Assembly (NCBI GenBank): GCA_943704525.1
Contig: CALSCQ010002500.1
Location: forward strand, 1 to 38,925
Reading direction: 5' to 3'
From: Pigoraptor vietnamica
Taxonomy: Eukaryota; Opisthokonta; Filasterea
DNA length: 38,925 bases
The notes below the pieces were generated by a model. The model did no database searches. It was given only the letters and a program-made list of their open reading frames with translations, and had not been told where the DNA came from. A program made the translations under genes and the position numbers. Positions 11,436 through 22,994 of the stretch are shown piece by piece (position 1 is the first letter of the stretch; each line of letters opens with the position of its first letter).

Positions 11436-11709
11436 TGGACGGGAACCCGCCGTTTCTGCTGTATTCGGTATACTGTCGCGTCTGATCACGCGACGTAGAA
11501 CGTCGCGTCGATCGCTATCGCCGACGTTGTGCGTGTTTTGTGCGGCTTGTGACGCTCAAAGTGCAGCACGTGTGGCGACGTGAAGCCGGACAACATTGTC
11601 TCTGGCAGTGGCGAAGGCCTCCACGTGCTTTCCGTTGAGTGGAACGTTCCGGCAAGCGACAATCACATTCATATTGGCGCGACCGTTCAGTTTGTTGTAT
11701 TGACGGTTG
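11436..11709. other. Convergent gap UBE3D / POLR1A
   Basis: This 274-bp stretch separates two stop codons. An open minus-strand frame runs through it as an extension of a wrong frame of the last POLR1A exon. No independent gene is supported. Confidence 0.6.
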
Positions 11710-14700
11710 TTATTCGAGGGGCTGGAGGACGTCGAAGCAGCCAGTGCCGCCGCCCACCACGCGCCCAACGACGAGTCGCGCCGACGGCGACTGGAGGGGC
11801 TCGTAATCGCCGTGCCTTTTGGGAGAGGAGAAAGGGTGTTAAAAAAATACATAAGGATTGTAGAGAGGAGCGTGGGCACAAAAACAGAGCAGCCGCAGAC
11901 AGCCACGAGTACGTACATGCTTGCGGAGCGCAGAAAGTGGCACGTCGTCTCGAAGCTCATTTTGAGGAACGGCGAGACATTCGACTCGATGCCCATTCGG
12001 TTGAATGGTTTGTAACCGCCCTCGTACGTCTGCGCCAGGGAACAGAGCGTCGTTGCTGTCAGCAAGGCCACAACGCCAACGGCCGAATAGAAACACAGTA
12101 CCTCTCGCTCTCAACAAGACAAAAACAAAGGCATCGCCAACGGCGATTGTGACGCGCTCAAAGATGCGACGAACACAAGCAAACCTCAGTTCGTCAGTCA
12201 TGAACCCCTATCGACTCTATAAACAGCGCGAGAGAGGACACTGGGCTACGCACCATGTAGTCAGCAATGAGCATGAGGTGTCGCCGGTCGACCGAAATGC
12301 CGTACGCCTGGAACACCGACGCCACTTCGCCCACAATGGCCTGTCGCGCAGCCTCAACACCTGCGAAGGAGGGTTAGGCGATGTCAGCCGTGCACCACAT
12401 CGAAGCGGATCCCATACAAGGGCGTCATCCTCACACACACACCAAGACACCCGCATGCACGCATGCACGCGCGCGCACGCATGCGGCAACAGTCAGAGAT
12501 GACGCACCGTAGGTCACGAGAATGGCGTAGATGTCGTTCGTCGCAATCTTGTTCACATCGATTATGTCAAAGTACTGCCACATGCCGGTGATGTTGACGC
12601 CCTCCGTCTGAAGAGTCACCTACGCAGCGAGAGCCGACGATTGTTAGAGGCATGCCACGCCAAAGTACACAACACTTTAACGCAAGCAACGACACATGGA
12701 TATACGAGGACGTTACATGCACGCACGCGCGTAGTAGCATGATCCGCACAACCCACCCTGCCCGTCTTCTCGACATCATCGGCGACAATGCATCGCTGAA
12801 TGCCGCGCGTCGACCGCAAGAGAACGGCGCGGGACACTTGCTCGATGATGGAGACGAGAAGAAGCTTGCGGGAGGCCGCAGGGAACTGCGAGCGCGAGCC
12901 AATGTCACAACAAGCACACGGAAACATTGATATGATAAGATGCGCGCACTCACACTCCAAGCGCACGCGCACGCGCACAACCACACGACATGCAAAGCAC
13001 AACTCAGGGCCCACCTTGAGGGTAAGCGTGCACCACTCCCCGTTCTCGTCGTAATCGTACGCGTGCACGTTTGGACTTACGGACAGCACTGCGCGAACGC
13101 GGTCCTTCCGCACCTCCGCAGCCGCCGACCCCTTCTTCCCTTTAGACGACTTCTTCGGGCTTGCGGGTGCCGCGTGCGCCTTCGCCTCTTGCGCCTCCCC
13201 CTCGGCGTCCTCCATCTCGACGTCGGATCCGTCCGCCTCCCGCGGGCCGCTCTGCTCGCTCGCGTCCCTCTCGCTGCTGTCCAAGTCTTCGTCGGCATCG
13301 TACGTCGCAAGCTCCTTCCGGTTCGCCTTGGACCTCGCCACCGCCGCGTCGTCGTCGCCCGAAGCGTCGCCGTCCTCGCTGTCGGCGTCGTCGTCCCCCT
13401 TTGCCTTCGCCGGCGTGCGCTCGGCGTCGGCACCCTCCTCATCGTCCCCGTCGCCCGTCGATCCCTCCTTCGCCTTCTTCTCGCGCGTCCCCTTGCCAAT
13501 GTTCTCCGTCATCGCCTTGGCGCCCTTCGACTGCAGCGCCTTGAGCAGCGCAGCGACGAGCTTTCGGATGAACGTCGTCTCGAGGGTCAGGTACAGGTCG
13601 TCAGACGTGATCCCGTGTTCGGCCTCGTACGCCGTGCGCGCAATCGTCTCGAGGCGAATCGTGTAGAGGCGCGTGCGCTGGCGAGAGCTCGCGTCCTTCT
13701 GCGTGAGCGTCTCGTTCACCTGGACCGACTGCAGCACGTCGGCGACGCTGAGCCGCGTAAGTGCGCGGCGGAGCTTCTCCGCCGCCCCTTCCCTTCCCTG
13801 GGCGATGGGCAGGCGCATGACGGGCGTCTTGATCTTCGTGCTCGCCGTCATGAGCACTTCGCGCAGGCGCGGGATACCGAGAGTCACATTCATCGCGCCG
13901 AACCCGGCAAAGTGGAACGTGTTTAGAGTCATCTGCGTCGAGGGCTCGCCAATCGACTGGCCAGCAACGACGCCGACGGCCTCGCCAGGCTGCGCGAGCG
14001 TCGTGCGGTACTTGAGGTACATCAGCGCGCGCAGCTTGTCCGCCGCCTGCTCGCGCGTCATGCGGCGCGAGGCAGAAAGGCGCGCGAGCACGCCCTCGGG
14101 GTCCTTCGCGACGTACTCTTCGAGCTTCCGCGTGAACGCCTCCGAGACAGAGCCGAGGAAGCGGTCTGGCTGCAGCGTCGACAGGACGGGGTCGTGCTTC
14201 GCGGGGTTGCGGAGCGCGCGCGCGTTGCGCTTGATGGCCTTCTCCGGGTCGAGCACGCTGAGCGCGACGCCGGGCTCGAGCTTCTGGATGTACCCGTCGT
14301 AGTTCTGCGCGACAAACGCAAAGCGGTCGAGGAATTTGAGGCGCGCGGGTTCGAGAGAGTCCTCGCCGTAGTTGAACTGGATCACCGACCCGTCGTCGTC
14401 GCGGACCGTCATGTCGTAGTGCACGCGCAGGCCCTCGAGGTGCTTGATGAGGCACCGCTGGAGATACCCCGAGCGGCTCGTCTTGACGGCCGTGTCGACG
14501 AGACCCTCTCGGCCAGCCATGCAGTGGAAAAAGTACTCTTGCGGCCGAATGCCCGTGAGGAAGCGCCCCATGACGTAACCGCCGGCGCGCGCGCTGGGGT
14601 CAAACGCGACAAAAGAGGGGAGCGTCTTGCCGCTCACCATGACGGGGACACGCCGCCCCTCAAGTTCCTGCTGGCCGAGCAGGCACGAAATCTGGCTGAA

Positions 14701-17700
14701 GTTCACCATGCTGCCCTTGGCGCCAGAGTTGATCATCAGCGCGAGGTTGTTGCGCGGGAACGGGCGCAGCTGGCCGTCCGGCAGGCACGACGCAATCACC
14801 TCCGACGTCAGCTTGTTCAGCCGCGTCTTCATCACGGCGTCCAGGCCAGCCGTCTCCGCATCGCTGCGGTACACGCGCTCGAGGTTCGCCGCGAGCGTCT
14901 CGCCGTCCCGCCAGTCCTTCTGGCCGACGTACCGCGCGACTTCCTCCGCGCCAATCGTCGCCGCCGACGCCATGAGTTCGCGGCGCTTCTTGTCCGCGCG
15001 CGGGAGAAGCATGATATCCTCCATGCCGAGCGTAAAGGCGTCAAACTGCAGGTACGCCGTGAAAAGGCGGCCGAGCGCAGTGAGCAGCTTGCCCGCAATC
15101 TCGGCGCCGTAGAGCTCCTGGCACGAGTGGACGAGGCCAAATGCCGACGCGCCAAACTGCGCCTTGTCGAGGGACCCGCAGAGCAGCTCGCCACAACGGA
15201 TGATGACGACGCCCTCCTCGCTGTTCGGTCCCCACATTTTCGCGGGAATCTTCGACTTGCCGATGAGGTTGAGCGGCTTGAAGCCGCGCGTGAGGTTCAG
15301 CAGCACCGTCGAGATGACCTGCTTGCCGGACCACTGCGGGCGCGGGCGTATTACACAAGGCGGAAGGAGACGCACGCGCTGCCCGTTCTCGGGGAGCGCA
15401 GAGTAGACGAGCTGCTGGTACCGCTGTCGGTCGAGGAACGTGTCGCGCTTCGAGAGCCGCGCGCCCGCGACGACGTGGTCCTGGATGAGGCCGCGGAGAG
15501 GCTCGCCGTCGGTTGGGACGAGGTACTGGTTGTCCGTGTTCGCGATCATGTACGCCTCCGCGCGCGCAATCTCGTTCTGGGGAAAGTGGACGTTCATCTC
15601 GTCGCCGTCAAAGTCCGCGTTGTACGTGTCGCAGTTGGCGTAGTGAAGGCGGATCGTCTTCTCGCCAGGCAACACGCGCGCGCGGTGCGCCATCATACTG
15701 GGCTTGTGCAGCGTCGGCTGGCGGTTGAGCAGGAGGACGTCACCGTTGCGCAAATGGCGGAGTACCTGTGCGGGCGATTGAAGCGAGGCGATGCCGCGGA
15801 GGGGTTGGGGTAAGCGTCACGTTAGCGCTTTGAAACGGGCACGCACCAGAAGTGATAACAAACACACAAGTACACGCGGCACTCCCACCTTCTTTCCCGG
15901 AAGCGGCGTCCCATCAGCCGACGTGTGCGGCGTGAGCAATTGGTTCGCGAGCGCCGTGCGGCCGTCCACTCCAAAGTTCGCCAGCGACGACAGCGTCCCG
16001 TTCTCGTGCTGGATGTGCGTGGCGCCGGGATGCACGTCCGGCCCATTAATGACGGCGCGGCGCAGCTCCTCGACGTTGAACGGCGTGACGGGCTCCGGGT
16101 ACGTCAGCTTCTTGGCGAATATCTGCGGGATGCCAATCTCGCTCGTCTCGATGTACGGGTCCGGCGAAATGACCGAGCGCGCGGCATAGTTGACGCGCTT
16201 GCCCATCATGTGCTTGCGGAAGAGACCTTCCTTCTTTTCGAGCGTCTGGCGAATGCCCGCGGGTCCCGTCGGCTTCCCCGCACTCGTCGGCCCCAGCGCG
16301 CTGTCCATGAGGCAGTTCACCTCCGTCTGCAGCTGAATCCATATGTTCACCACGCGCGAAATGTCCGGCGCAGCGCCCGCGCCCGCCGCCTTCTCCTTCG
16401 CCGCGCGCAGCTCGAGCAGCTGCACGTTCGTCCGCAGGATGTTGCCGAGGTACACGTTCTGCGGGTTCTCAAACACCTGGTCGCCCATCTTGCTCGCGGG
16501 ACGGAAGCGCGACGGCGGCACAGGCACAACGTCGAGAAAGAACATCCCCGCCGTCCCCGCCCGCCGCGCCGGACCCCCGCGCCCATCGACCCTCAGCGCG
16601 CCATACACGAGCGTCGCCAGCTCCCCATCGACCGCCCACATGGCCTCGAGGTGGCCCCGCGCGTCCACCGGCGACACAAACGAGGGCTCGGACGACGACG
16701 ACGACGACGCCGCCTTCTTCTTTTCTGCCGCGGGTGCCTTCGCACCGCTCTTGCCGCCATTCGCCGCCTTCGCCTTCGCCGCGGCGCCCTTCCCGTTCGG
16801 CTTTCCCTTGGCGGGCTCGTCGTCGGAATCCAGCTCCGATTCCGATTCCGACGACGACTCCGAGCCAGAGCTGCTCTCCGCACTCTTCGACTTGGTGTTT
16901 TTGGCGCTCTTGCCCTTGCGCGCCTGCGTGTCCGTCGCAGCAACCTCCTCCATCTCCGCGTCACTGTCGGACCCGACGTCTTCGCCCTCTTCGTCCTCGC
17001 TATCCCCACCCTTTCCCGCCAGCGCGCGCTCCTTCATGCGCTGCGCGTCGGCCTTCATCTGATGCTTGCGGGCGAGGGGAAGCGCGAATATTTTGCTGTA
17101 GCCGTCCCGGCGCAGGGTCCGCGCAACCGCCAGGCAGTGGTTGCAGCGCTTCGCCGATGCCGTCGTCTTGAGAAACTCGTTGATCAGCTGGCGGCGGAGA
17201 TCGCCCGTGTGCCGCGTCTTCAACCGGTGGTTCGGCACGGAGCGCTTCGGGTCCAGCCCGCCGCGCTCGAGCGCCTTGAGGTAGTACGCGTCGATCGCGG
17301 CAATCTCCTCGCTCGCGTAGTCCCTGTCCTTTCCGCCCTCCTCGTCGGCAGCCGCGGGCGGCGCGCACGCATTCTCCAGTTGCATCGCGTCCAAGAGAAG
17401 GCCGAAATCGAGGAGCCTCAGCTGCGCGATGAGTCGGCGCATGCGTACGGACGTGGCCTTGAGCCGGTGGCAGTACAGGCACGTGCATCGCAGCAGCTGG
17501 AACATGGCGTTGAAGAAGACGGGATTGTACACGGGAAGTGCGAGCTCGATGTGACCGAGATGCCCAGGACAGTGCACAAAGTTCAGCGCGCACGTCGCGC
17601 ACGCCTCATCCTTGTCGGTCGGTCCGAGCGCGGGATCGTACAGGCCGTGACGCGTGGGGTTGTTGAGATTGTCAAACAGCACCGGGTTCGTGATCTTCTT

Positions 17701-17802
17701 CACACTCAGCCGCCGAATGTCGTCCGCTGTGTACACGGCGAACGACACGCCGACGACCTCTCGCCCGATGATGGGCGGATTGGCCCCCACCACCGCCGCC
17801 AT
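11710..17802 (-). CDS. POLR1A: DNA-directed RNA polymerase I largest subunit (A190/RPA1)
   Basis: This is the catalytic subunit of nucleolar Pol I, which transcribes pre-rRNA. Seven exons, 17802-15889, 15765-13015, 12885-12757, 12619-12508, 12360-12254, 12029-11917 and 11815-11710, give 1743 residues with all phases consistent. N-terminal zinc ligands are seen (C68, C71, C78, H81; then C108 and C111). The Mg-binding loop [10 protein letters not shown] lies at about 687-696. Next come the funnel/bridge region ([31 protein letters not shown]) and the jaw/cleft C-terminus ([33 protein letters not shown]). The tail [11 protein letters not shown] is restored only after the last splice. Pol I-type features are a low-complexity acidic/Lys/Ala insert (about residues 310-415) and a second acidic insert near 1440-1530. 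The start at 17802 ([10 protein letters not shown]) is the first ATG in frame. Confidence 0.97.
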
Positions 17803-18310
17803 GGAAGCGACGCAGGACGCCGACGGCCCTGCTGCGCGGACGGTGATTGGGATAGCGGGATATGAAAGGGGATCCCCGCCCCACACAAGAGAAGGACGGT
17901 CGAAGTGTGTGAATACGGACGAGGCTGGAACTCGTGTGCTCACGAAGGGAGCGCGTGAATGACGAACTGAGGGGAAAACGGTGCCGTGTTGTGAGTGTCA
18001 TCAATCGACTCTGCACGTGTTTGACTTCCCGTCTGTCACGTGACATCATCCGGGGTGATGCGTCATTTGGCAGAGAGCCACGTGCGGCTGTGGGTATGAA
18101 TTGAATATTGGTAAAAATTGCCCATGAAATAGAAGTGCTCAAATTAATAGTCCCGGCCATTTGGAAATCGGTTCGACACAGCTGCTCGCACATGGCACAC
18201 ACAGTTGCACTTGCTGCCACGTGCAGTTATTGTGAAAACGCTGAAAGAGCCGTAACGAGCCTCTCATTTTCTCAACTCTGCTTGTTTGAACTTCAGATCC
18301 CCTTTCGAAA
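17803..18310. promoter_or_regulatory. Divergent promoter region POLR1A / SNU13 with palindromic E-box
   Basis: This 508-bp gap lies between two divergent starts. A 10-bp palindrome GTCACGTGAC (18035-18044) contains a CACGTG E-box, and a second CACGTG lies at 18014-18019. Nearby are TGACATCATC and GATGCGTCA, which resemble bZIP half-sites. E-boxes of this type drive ribosome-biogenesis genes in other eukaryotes. Use here is inferred. Confidence 0.45.
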
Positions 18311-19084
18311 ATGGTGGGTTTCTGCTTGCAGTCGCGTTATGGATTCACGAGGACGGTGGAGTTCGTGTGAGCGTGTGTTCGATGTGAGCTGACAATCTGC
18401 CATTACCACGCAGGCGGAGGTCAACCCCAAGGCGTACCCCCTCTCGAACGCGCAGCTGACGGTCACGATCCTTGACCTTGTGCAGCAGGCGTCGAACTAC
18501 AAGCAGCTTAAGAAGGGCGCGAACGAGGGTGTGTGGGCGTCGGCTGTTGCTTGCGTGTCTACGTAGCGACTTTTACTCGGCTGTTTCTCTTGCAAACCAG
18601 TATGGTCTTGGTGCGGGGACTGGTATGGTCGTGGCGTTGCTTTGTGCCTTCGCCACATTCTGGTATGGTCGTGGCGTTGCTTTGTGCCTTCTTCCCACTA
18701 GTATGGACGCTGATGTCCTTGAATTGAAACGCGCAGCCACGAAGACGCTCAACCGCGGCATTGCCGAGTTTATTGTGATGGCGGCCGACACGGAGCCCCT
18801 TGAGATCCTCCTCCACCTTCCTCTCCTCTGCGAGGACAAGGTACATTTGATGCCGCCGTGACCTTATCTTCAACACTGCGCGGTATGCGTGGCAGCGTCT
18901 AACATCACCCTTTGTGCGAATGCAGAACGTCCCCTACGTTTTTGTGCCCTCGAAGCAGGCGCTCGGCCGTGCGTGCGGTGTCTCGCGCCCTGTGATTGCG
19001 GCGTCGGTGACGGTGAACGAGGGCTCGCAGCTCAAGAGCCAGATCCTCTCGCTCAAGACGGAGATTGAGAAGCTGCTCATCTAA
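18311..19084 (+). CDS. SNU13: Snu13/15.5K (NHP2L1), box C/D snoRNP and U4 snRNP protein
   Basis: This L7Ae-family protein binds kink-turns in U4 snRNA and box C/D snoRNAs. Four coding exons, 18311-18313 (only the ATG), 18414-18528, 18737-18840 and 18926-19084, give 126 residues, the usual length. Recognised blocks are [62 protein letters not shown] and [19 protein letters not shown]. The start-only exon is supported by phase 0 and a strong donor (ATG then GTGGGT), and it yields the expected MAEVNPKAY start. Intron 2 contains a 31-bp duplication. The gene is divergent from POLR1A, another nucleolar gene. Confidence 0.95.
18621..18691 (+). repeat. 31-bp direct repeat in SNU13 intron 2
   Basis: Two identical 31-bp copies (18621-18651 and 18661-18691) start 40 bp apart. 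A diverged TATGGTCTTGGTG relative lies just upstream near 18601. They lie wholly within the intron and have no coding role. A recent local duplication is the simplest reading. Confidence 0.9.
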
Positions 19085-19678
19085 GCGGCTGCATGTGCTC
19101 TCGTGCGTCGCGTTGCGCGCTGGCGTTGCTGTCTCTTCTTCTTGTCGTTTCTCTCTGTCCGATTGCACCTCGTCTCCACTGTCGCGGGGATGTTGATTTG
19201 CGCTTTGTCACTTTTTTGCGTCGAAAATATCACCCTTTCGTAATGATGACCACCGTCGGCCTGGTCTGAACGACTGCCTCTGTGTGTGCGCGCTCTCTTG
19301 CGCCCTCGGTGGTGTTGTAGCTTCCGTTGGCCGTGGGTGGCGCGTCTGCCTTGGCACAGTGGCCCACGTCATGATGATCTCAAAGGGGTCTGAACGTCTG
19401 TACATACGGCAGACAAAAAAACGATATGGTTTGAGAAATTGCGCGCCATGGATTGCCACGCCATAGCACAGCTCGTGGCGCGATGTAGGCGCAAAGAGGC
19501 AGTGAAGGAGGACAGCTTATCGAAGAGCGACACGTCCACGCGATGTTAGCTGACCGTACAAAGTTGCATCAACTGCAGAGAGTGTTTCAATGTCGGCAAC
19601 GCACGCGCGAACGCAAAACCGCAAACGCGCTAGTCGAAATGGAGTGCGCTGTACACCGTCATCCAAGTTACCTGGAAT
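19085..19678. other. Convergent gap SNU13 / RAB5IF
   Basis: This 594-bp stretch separates two stop codons. It has an early T/C-rich section (19120-19215) after the SNU13 stop and otherwise unremarkable sequence. Short open frames show no family resemblance. I see no gene, repeat or RNA structure. Confidence 0.55.
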
Positions 19679-20324
19679 TCAGAAGGGTCGAAGGGTCAGA
19701 ATGGCTACAATTGAGAGAACGACCGCCGCAGTTGATGCCACTCTCCACGCACAGGCGCACACAAGCACCACGCTCACCAAGAAGAGCGCGAAGCCGGGCA
19801 TGAAGCCCTCCTTGATGAGCTCCCACGCGCCACCAAACTCTTCCTCGTCGATGCCCAACACGGCAGACGCATACACATAAATGACGCCGGAACTCAGCGC
19901 GCAATAGCTGCAAAGCACACGCGCAACATGTCAACGGGCCGCAGACGACGCGCAAAACATGTCCATCTTTCACATATACGACGTGTCTCTTTCGCACCTA
20001 ACGAGTCCCAAAGCGCCGGTCAGCGGCAAGAGACCCCACACCAGGCCGAGCACAATCCCGACCACTTGCCGCAGCCAGTAGAGCACATCAAGCAGCTCAT
20101 CCTGAACAAGACGGCGCGCAAAAGGGAACAGCGTGTGAGAACGCGCACTCAAACAGAGACACAAGTGCTTCATTAGGTCAATGGAGCTCAAATCAAGCTA
20201 ATAGATTGCACATGGTGATGCGCTGGCAGCAACGCACCTTCTCAAACTTGGCGCCCTTCTGGAACGCACGTGACCAGAGGCTCTTGTCCTCCGTCTGCGC
20301 GACAGGCTCTTTCCTCGGCGGCAT
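19679..20324 (-). CDS. RAB5IF: RAB5IF/C20orf24 family ER membrane protein (OPTI subunit)
   Basis: A small Rab5-interacting/EMC6-like fold membrane protein. The human homologue pairs with TMCO1 in the GET/EMC-like (GEL) complex at the ER translocon and has also been linked to respiratory-chain assembly. Three exons, 20324-20238, 20101-19998 and 19907-19679, give 139 residues. Conserved stretches include KSLWSRAF, DELLDVLYWLRQVVGIVLG, WGLLPLTGALGL, SSGVIYVYASAVLGIDEEEFGG and WELIKEGFMPGFALFLV, with three hydrophobic segments. The last about 30 residues look less conserved. A short extra intron starting near GTGTGCGCC with an acceptor near 19703 cannot be excluded, so the exact C-terminus is uncertain. 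The start MPPRKEP is the first ATG of the exon. The gene is divergent from BiP, another ER gene. Confidence 0.9.
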
Positions 20325-20897
20325 GGTGAGACTTCGGTGGCGCAGTTCAATCGCTTCAATCGCAAAACGATTCCTTTCAACTCTCGTGAAACAGCTGACT
20401 CAGCCATGTGCCAAAAGTGCCCTCGTCGGAACCATTTTACGATACAACGTAAAATAAACGTAGCGAGCTTTCGGCCAATTATCCCAAACCGCAAATGACG
20501 CCATCCACGTCATGCGAGCTCTCGCTCTGTGATCTGATTGGCCCAGCACACTTCTGCGTGTCGCTGCGTGATTGGTCGGATTGGCCAGCCAATTATTATT
20601 CGCAGATTTCACTATGGACAATGTATTGGCAGACTGTGCTGGAAGGGCAAGTGGAGCGGCCTGCCCACACAAACGCACATGCACGCACACACACACACTC
20701 TCACGCAGCGCACACCCCCCGCTCGCAGCACACACTGGCATGCGCTCGCACAATCGTGCTGTCGGGCACACTCAGAGGTCGCCACGTCAGGCTCGCGGTG
20801 TGTGTGCCCACTTATAAAAAGATGCGCAGAGGTCATTTTGCAACTCAACACTTCAACTCTCGGTCTCTTCTTCTCTCGTTTTTTTTTTTGTGTGAAG
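20325..20897 (+). promoter_or_regulatory. BiP promoter: CCAAT cluster, UPRE-like site, TATA box
   Basis: In the 573-bp divergent gap with RAB5IF, five CCAAT/ATTGG boxes lie at 20537-20541, 20571-20575, 20580-20584, 20589-20593 and 20625-20629. CCACGTCA at 20782-20789 is the exact complement of TGACGTGG, the metazoan UPRE/XBP1-ATF6 site. A TATAAAAA box begins at 20813, about 85 bp before the ATG. A pyrimidine run precedes the start codon. CA-rich sequence fills 20670-20710. Elements are seen directly; their function is inferred. Confidence 0.65.
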
Positions 20898-22994
20898 ATG
20901 AAGGCCCTCACGATCCTTTCCGTCGCGCTCCTCTGCGCGGCGCTCGTCGCCGGCGCTGCCAAGGACAAGTCCGAGACGAAGGAGGAGTATGGCACCGTTA
21001 TTGGCATCGACCTCGGCACGACGTACTCGTGCGTCGGTGTCTTCAAGAACGGCCGCGTCGAGATTATTGCCAACGACCAGGGCAACCGCATCACCCCTTC
21101 GTATGTCGCGTTCACGGATGAGGGCGAGCGCCTCGTCGGCGACGCCGCCAAGAACCAGCTGACGACGAACCCCGAGAACACTGTCTTTGACGCCAAGCGC
21201 CTCGTCGGCCGCGAGTGGTCGGACCCGATGGTGCAGCGCGACCTCAAGTTCTGGCCGTTCAAGGTCATCAACAAGCACAACAAGCCCGCCATCAAGGTGA
21301 CGGTTAACGGCGCGGACAAGGTCTTCACGCCCGAGGAGATTTCGGCCATGGTCCTCGGCAAGATGAAGGAGACGGCCGAGGCCTACCTCGGTAAGAAGGT
21401 GACGCACGCCGTCGTGACGGTCCCCGCCTACTTCAACGACGCCCAGCGCCAGGCCACGAAGGACGCCGGCACGATCTCGGGCCTCAACGTTCTCCGCATC
21501 ATCAACGAGCCGACGGCCGCCGCGATTGCGTACGGTCTGGACAAGAAGGACGGCGAGAAGAACATTCTCGTGTTCGACCTCGGCGGCGGCACCTTCGACG
21601 TCTCGCTCCTCACGATCGACAACGGCGTGTTTGAGGTCGTTGCGACGAACGGCGACACGCATCTCGGCGGCCAGGACTTTGACCAGCGCGTGATGGAGCA
21701 CTTCCTCGCCCTGTACAAGAAGAAGACGGGCCGCGACGCGTCGACGGACTCTCGCGCCGTGCAGAAGCTCCGCCGCGAGGTCGAGAAGGCCAAGCGCGCC
21801 CTCAGCAACCAGCACCAGGCCCGCATCGAGATCGAGTCGTTCTTTGACGGCGAGGACTTCAGCGAGACGCTCACGCGCGCCAAGTTTGAGGAGCTCAACA
21901 TGGACCTCTTCAAGGCGACGATGGTCCCCGTGCGCAAGGTGCTCGAGGACGGCGACATGCGCAAGGAGGACATTGACGAGATTGTGCTCGTCGGCGGTTC
22001 GACGCGCATTCCCAAGGTCCAGCAGCTCGTCCGCGACTTCTTCAATGGCAAGGAGCCGAGCCGTGGCATCAACCCCGACGAGGCCGTCGCTTACGGCGCG
22101 GCCGTTCAGGGCGGCGTGCTCTCTGGCGAGCAGAACACGGGCGACCTCGTCCTCCTCGACGTGAACCCCCTCACGCTCGGCATTGAGACGGTCGGCGGCG
22201 TCATGACCAAGCTGATCCCCCGCAACACGGTCGTCCCTACGAAGAAGTCGCAGATCTTTTCCACGGCTGCGGACAACCAGCCCACGGTCACGATCCAGGT
22301 GTTTGAGGGCGAGCGTCCGATGACCAAGGACAACCACCTCCTCGGCAAGTTTGACCTCACGGGCATTCCCCCGGCGCCCCGCGGCGTTCCCCAGATTGAG
22401 GTGACGTTCGAGGTCAGCAACGAGGGCATCCTCCACGTCAGCGCCCAGGACAAGTGAGTATTCCGCCTGCTTCGAACTGTGGTTGTGTGAAGTGTGACTG
22501 AAATGTGTTTGTGAGTCTCTTCTATACGCTGTTTGCTGACGATTCGCTCGTTATGCTTGTCTCTCAGGGGCTCTGGCTCGAAGAACGCCATCACGATCAC
22601 GAACGACCAGAACCGCCTTACGCCCGACGACATTGAGCGGATGGTTGCCGACGCGGAGAAGTTCGCGGAGGAGGACAAGAAGTTCAAGGAGCGCGTGGAC
22701 GCCCGCAACGAGCTCGAGAGCCAGGCGTACGCCCTCAAGACGCAGCTCAACGACAACGAGAAGCTCGGCGGCAAGGTGTCTGAGGACGACAAGGCCACGA
22801 TCATGGAGAAGGTCGAGGAGATTATCAAGTGGCTCGAGGGCAACCAGGGCGCCGACACGGAGGAGTTTAAGGAGAAGAAGAAGGAGCTCGAGGCCGTCTC
22901 GAACCCGATCATCCAGAAGCTCTACCAGCAGGGCGGCGCGCCCCCTCCCCAGTACGGCGGCGAGGAGGAGCCCCAGGACCACGACGAGCTGTAG
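20898..22994 (+). CDS. HSPA5: ER-lumenal Hsp70 chaperone BiP/GRP78
   Basis: BiP is the ATP-dependent Hsp70 of the ER lumen, which folds secretory proteins and signals ER stress. Two exons, 20898-22453 and 22568-22994, give 660 residues. A signal peptide (about residues 1-20, [17 protein letters not shown]) is followed by the Hsp70 nucleotide-binding domain: [51 protein letters not shown] and [11 protein letters not shown]. The linker [16 protein letters not shown] and the substrate-binding domain come next. The C-terminus is HDEL, the ER-retrieval signal. The single intron interrupts the SAQDKGSGSKN block. Codon use is the most strongly biased in the window (C/G third positions), as expected for an abundant protein. 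The gene is undamaged and of normal length. Confidence 0.98.

Noticed and set aside
14194-15813. 539-residue plus-strand open frame
   Set aside because: Antisense of the POLR1A catalytic exon, crosses its intron boundary, no recognisable domain.
15925-17865. 646-residue open frame on the plus strand
   Set aside because: It is the antisense of POLR1A exon 1; Arg/Leu/His-rich composition is typical of GC-rich antisense frames and it has no family motifs.
18621-18691. CRISPR-like or tandem regulatory array
   Set aside because: Only two exact copies with a 9-bp spacer inside an intron; a simple duplication explains it.
20853-22436. 527-residue minus-strand open frame opposite BiP
   Set aside because: Long antisense frames opposite highly biased Hsp70 genes are a known codon-bias artefact; no domain and no splice support.
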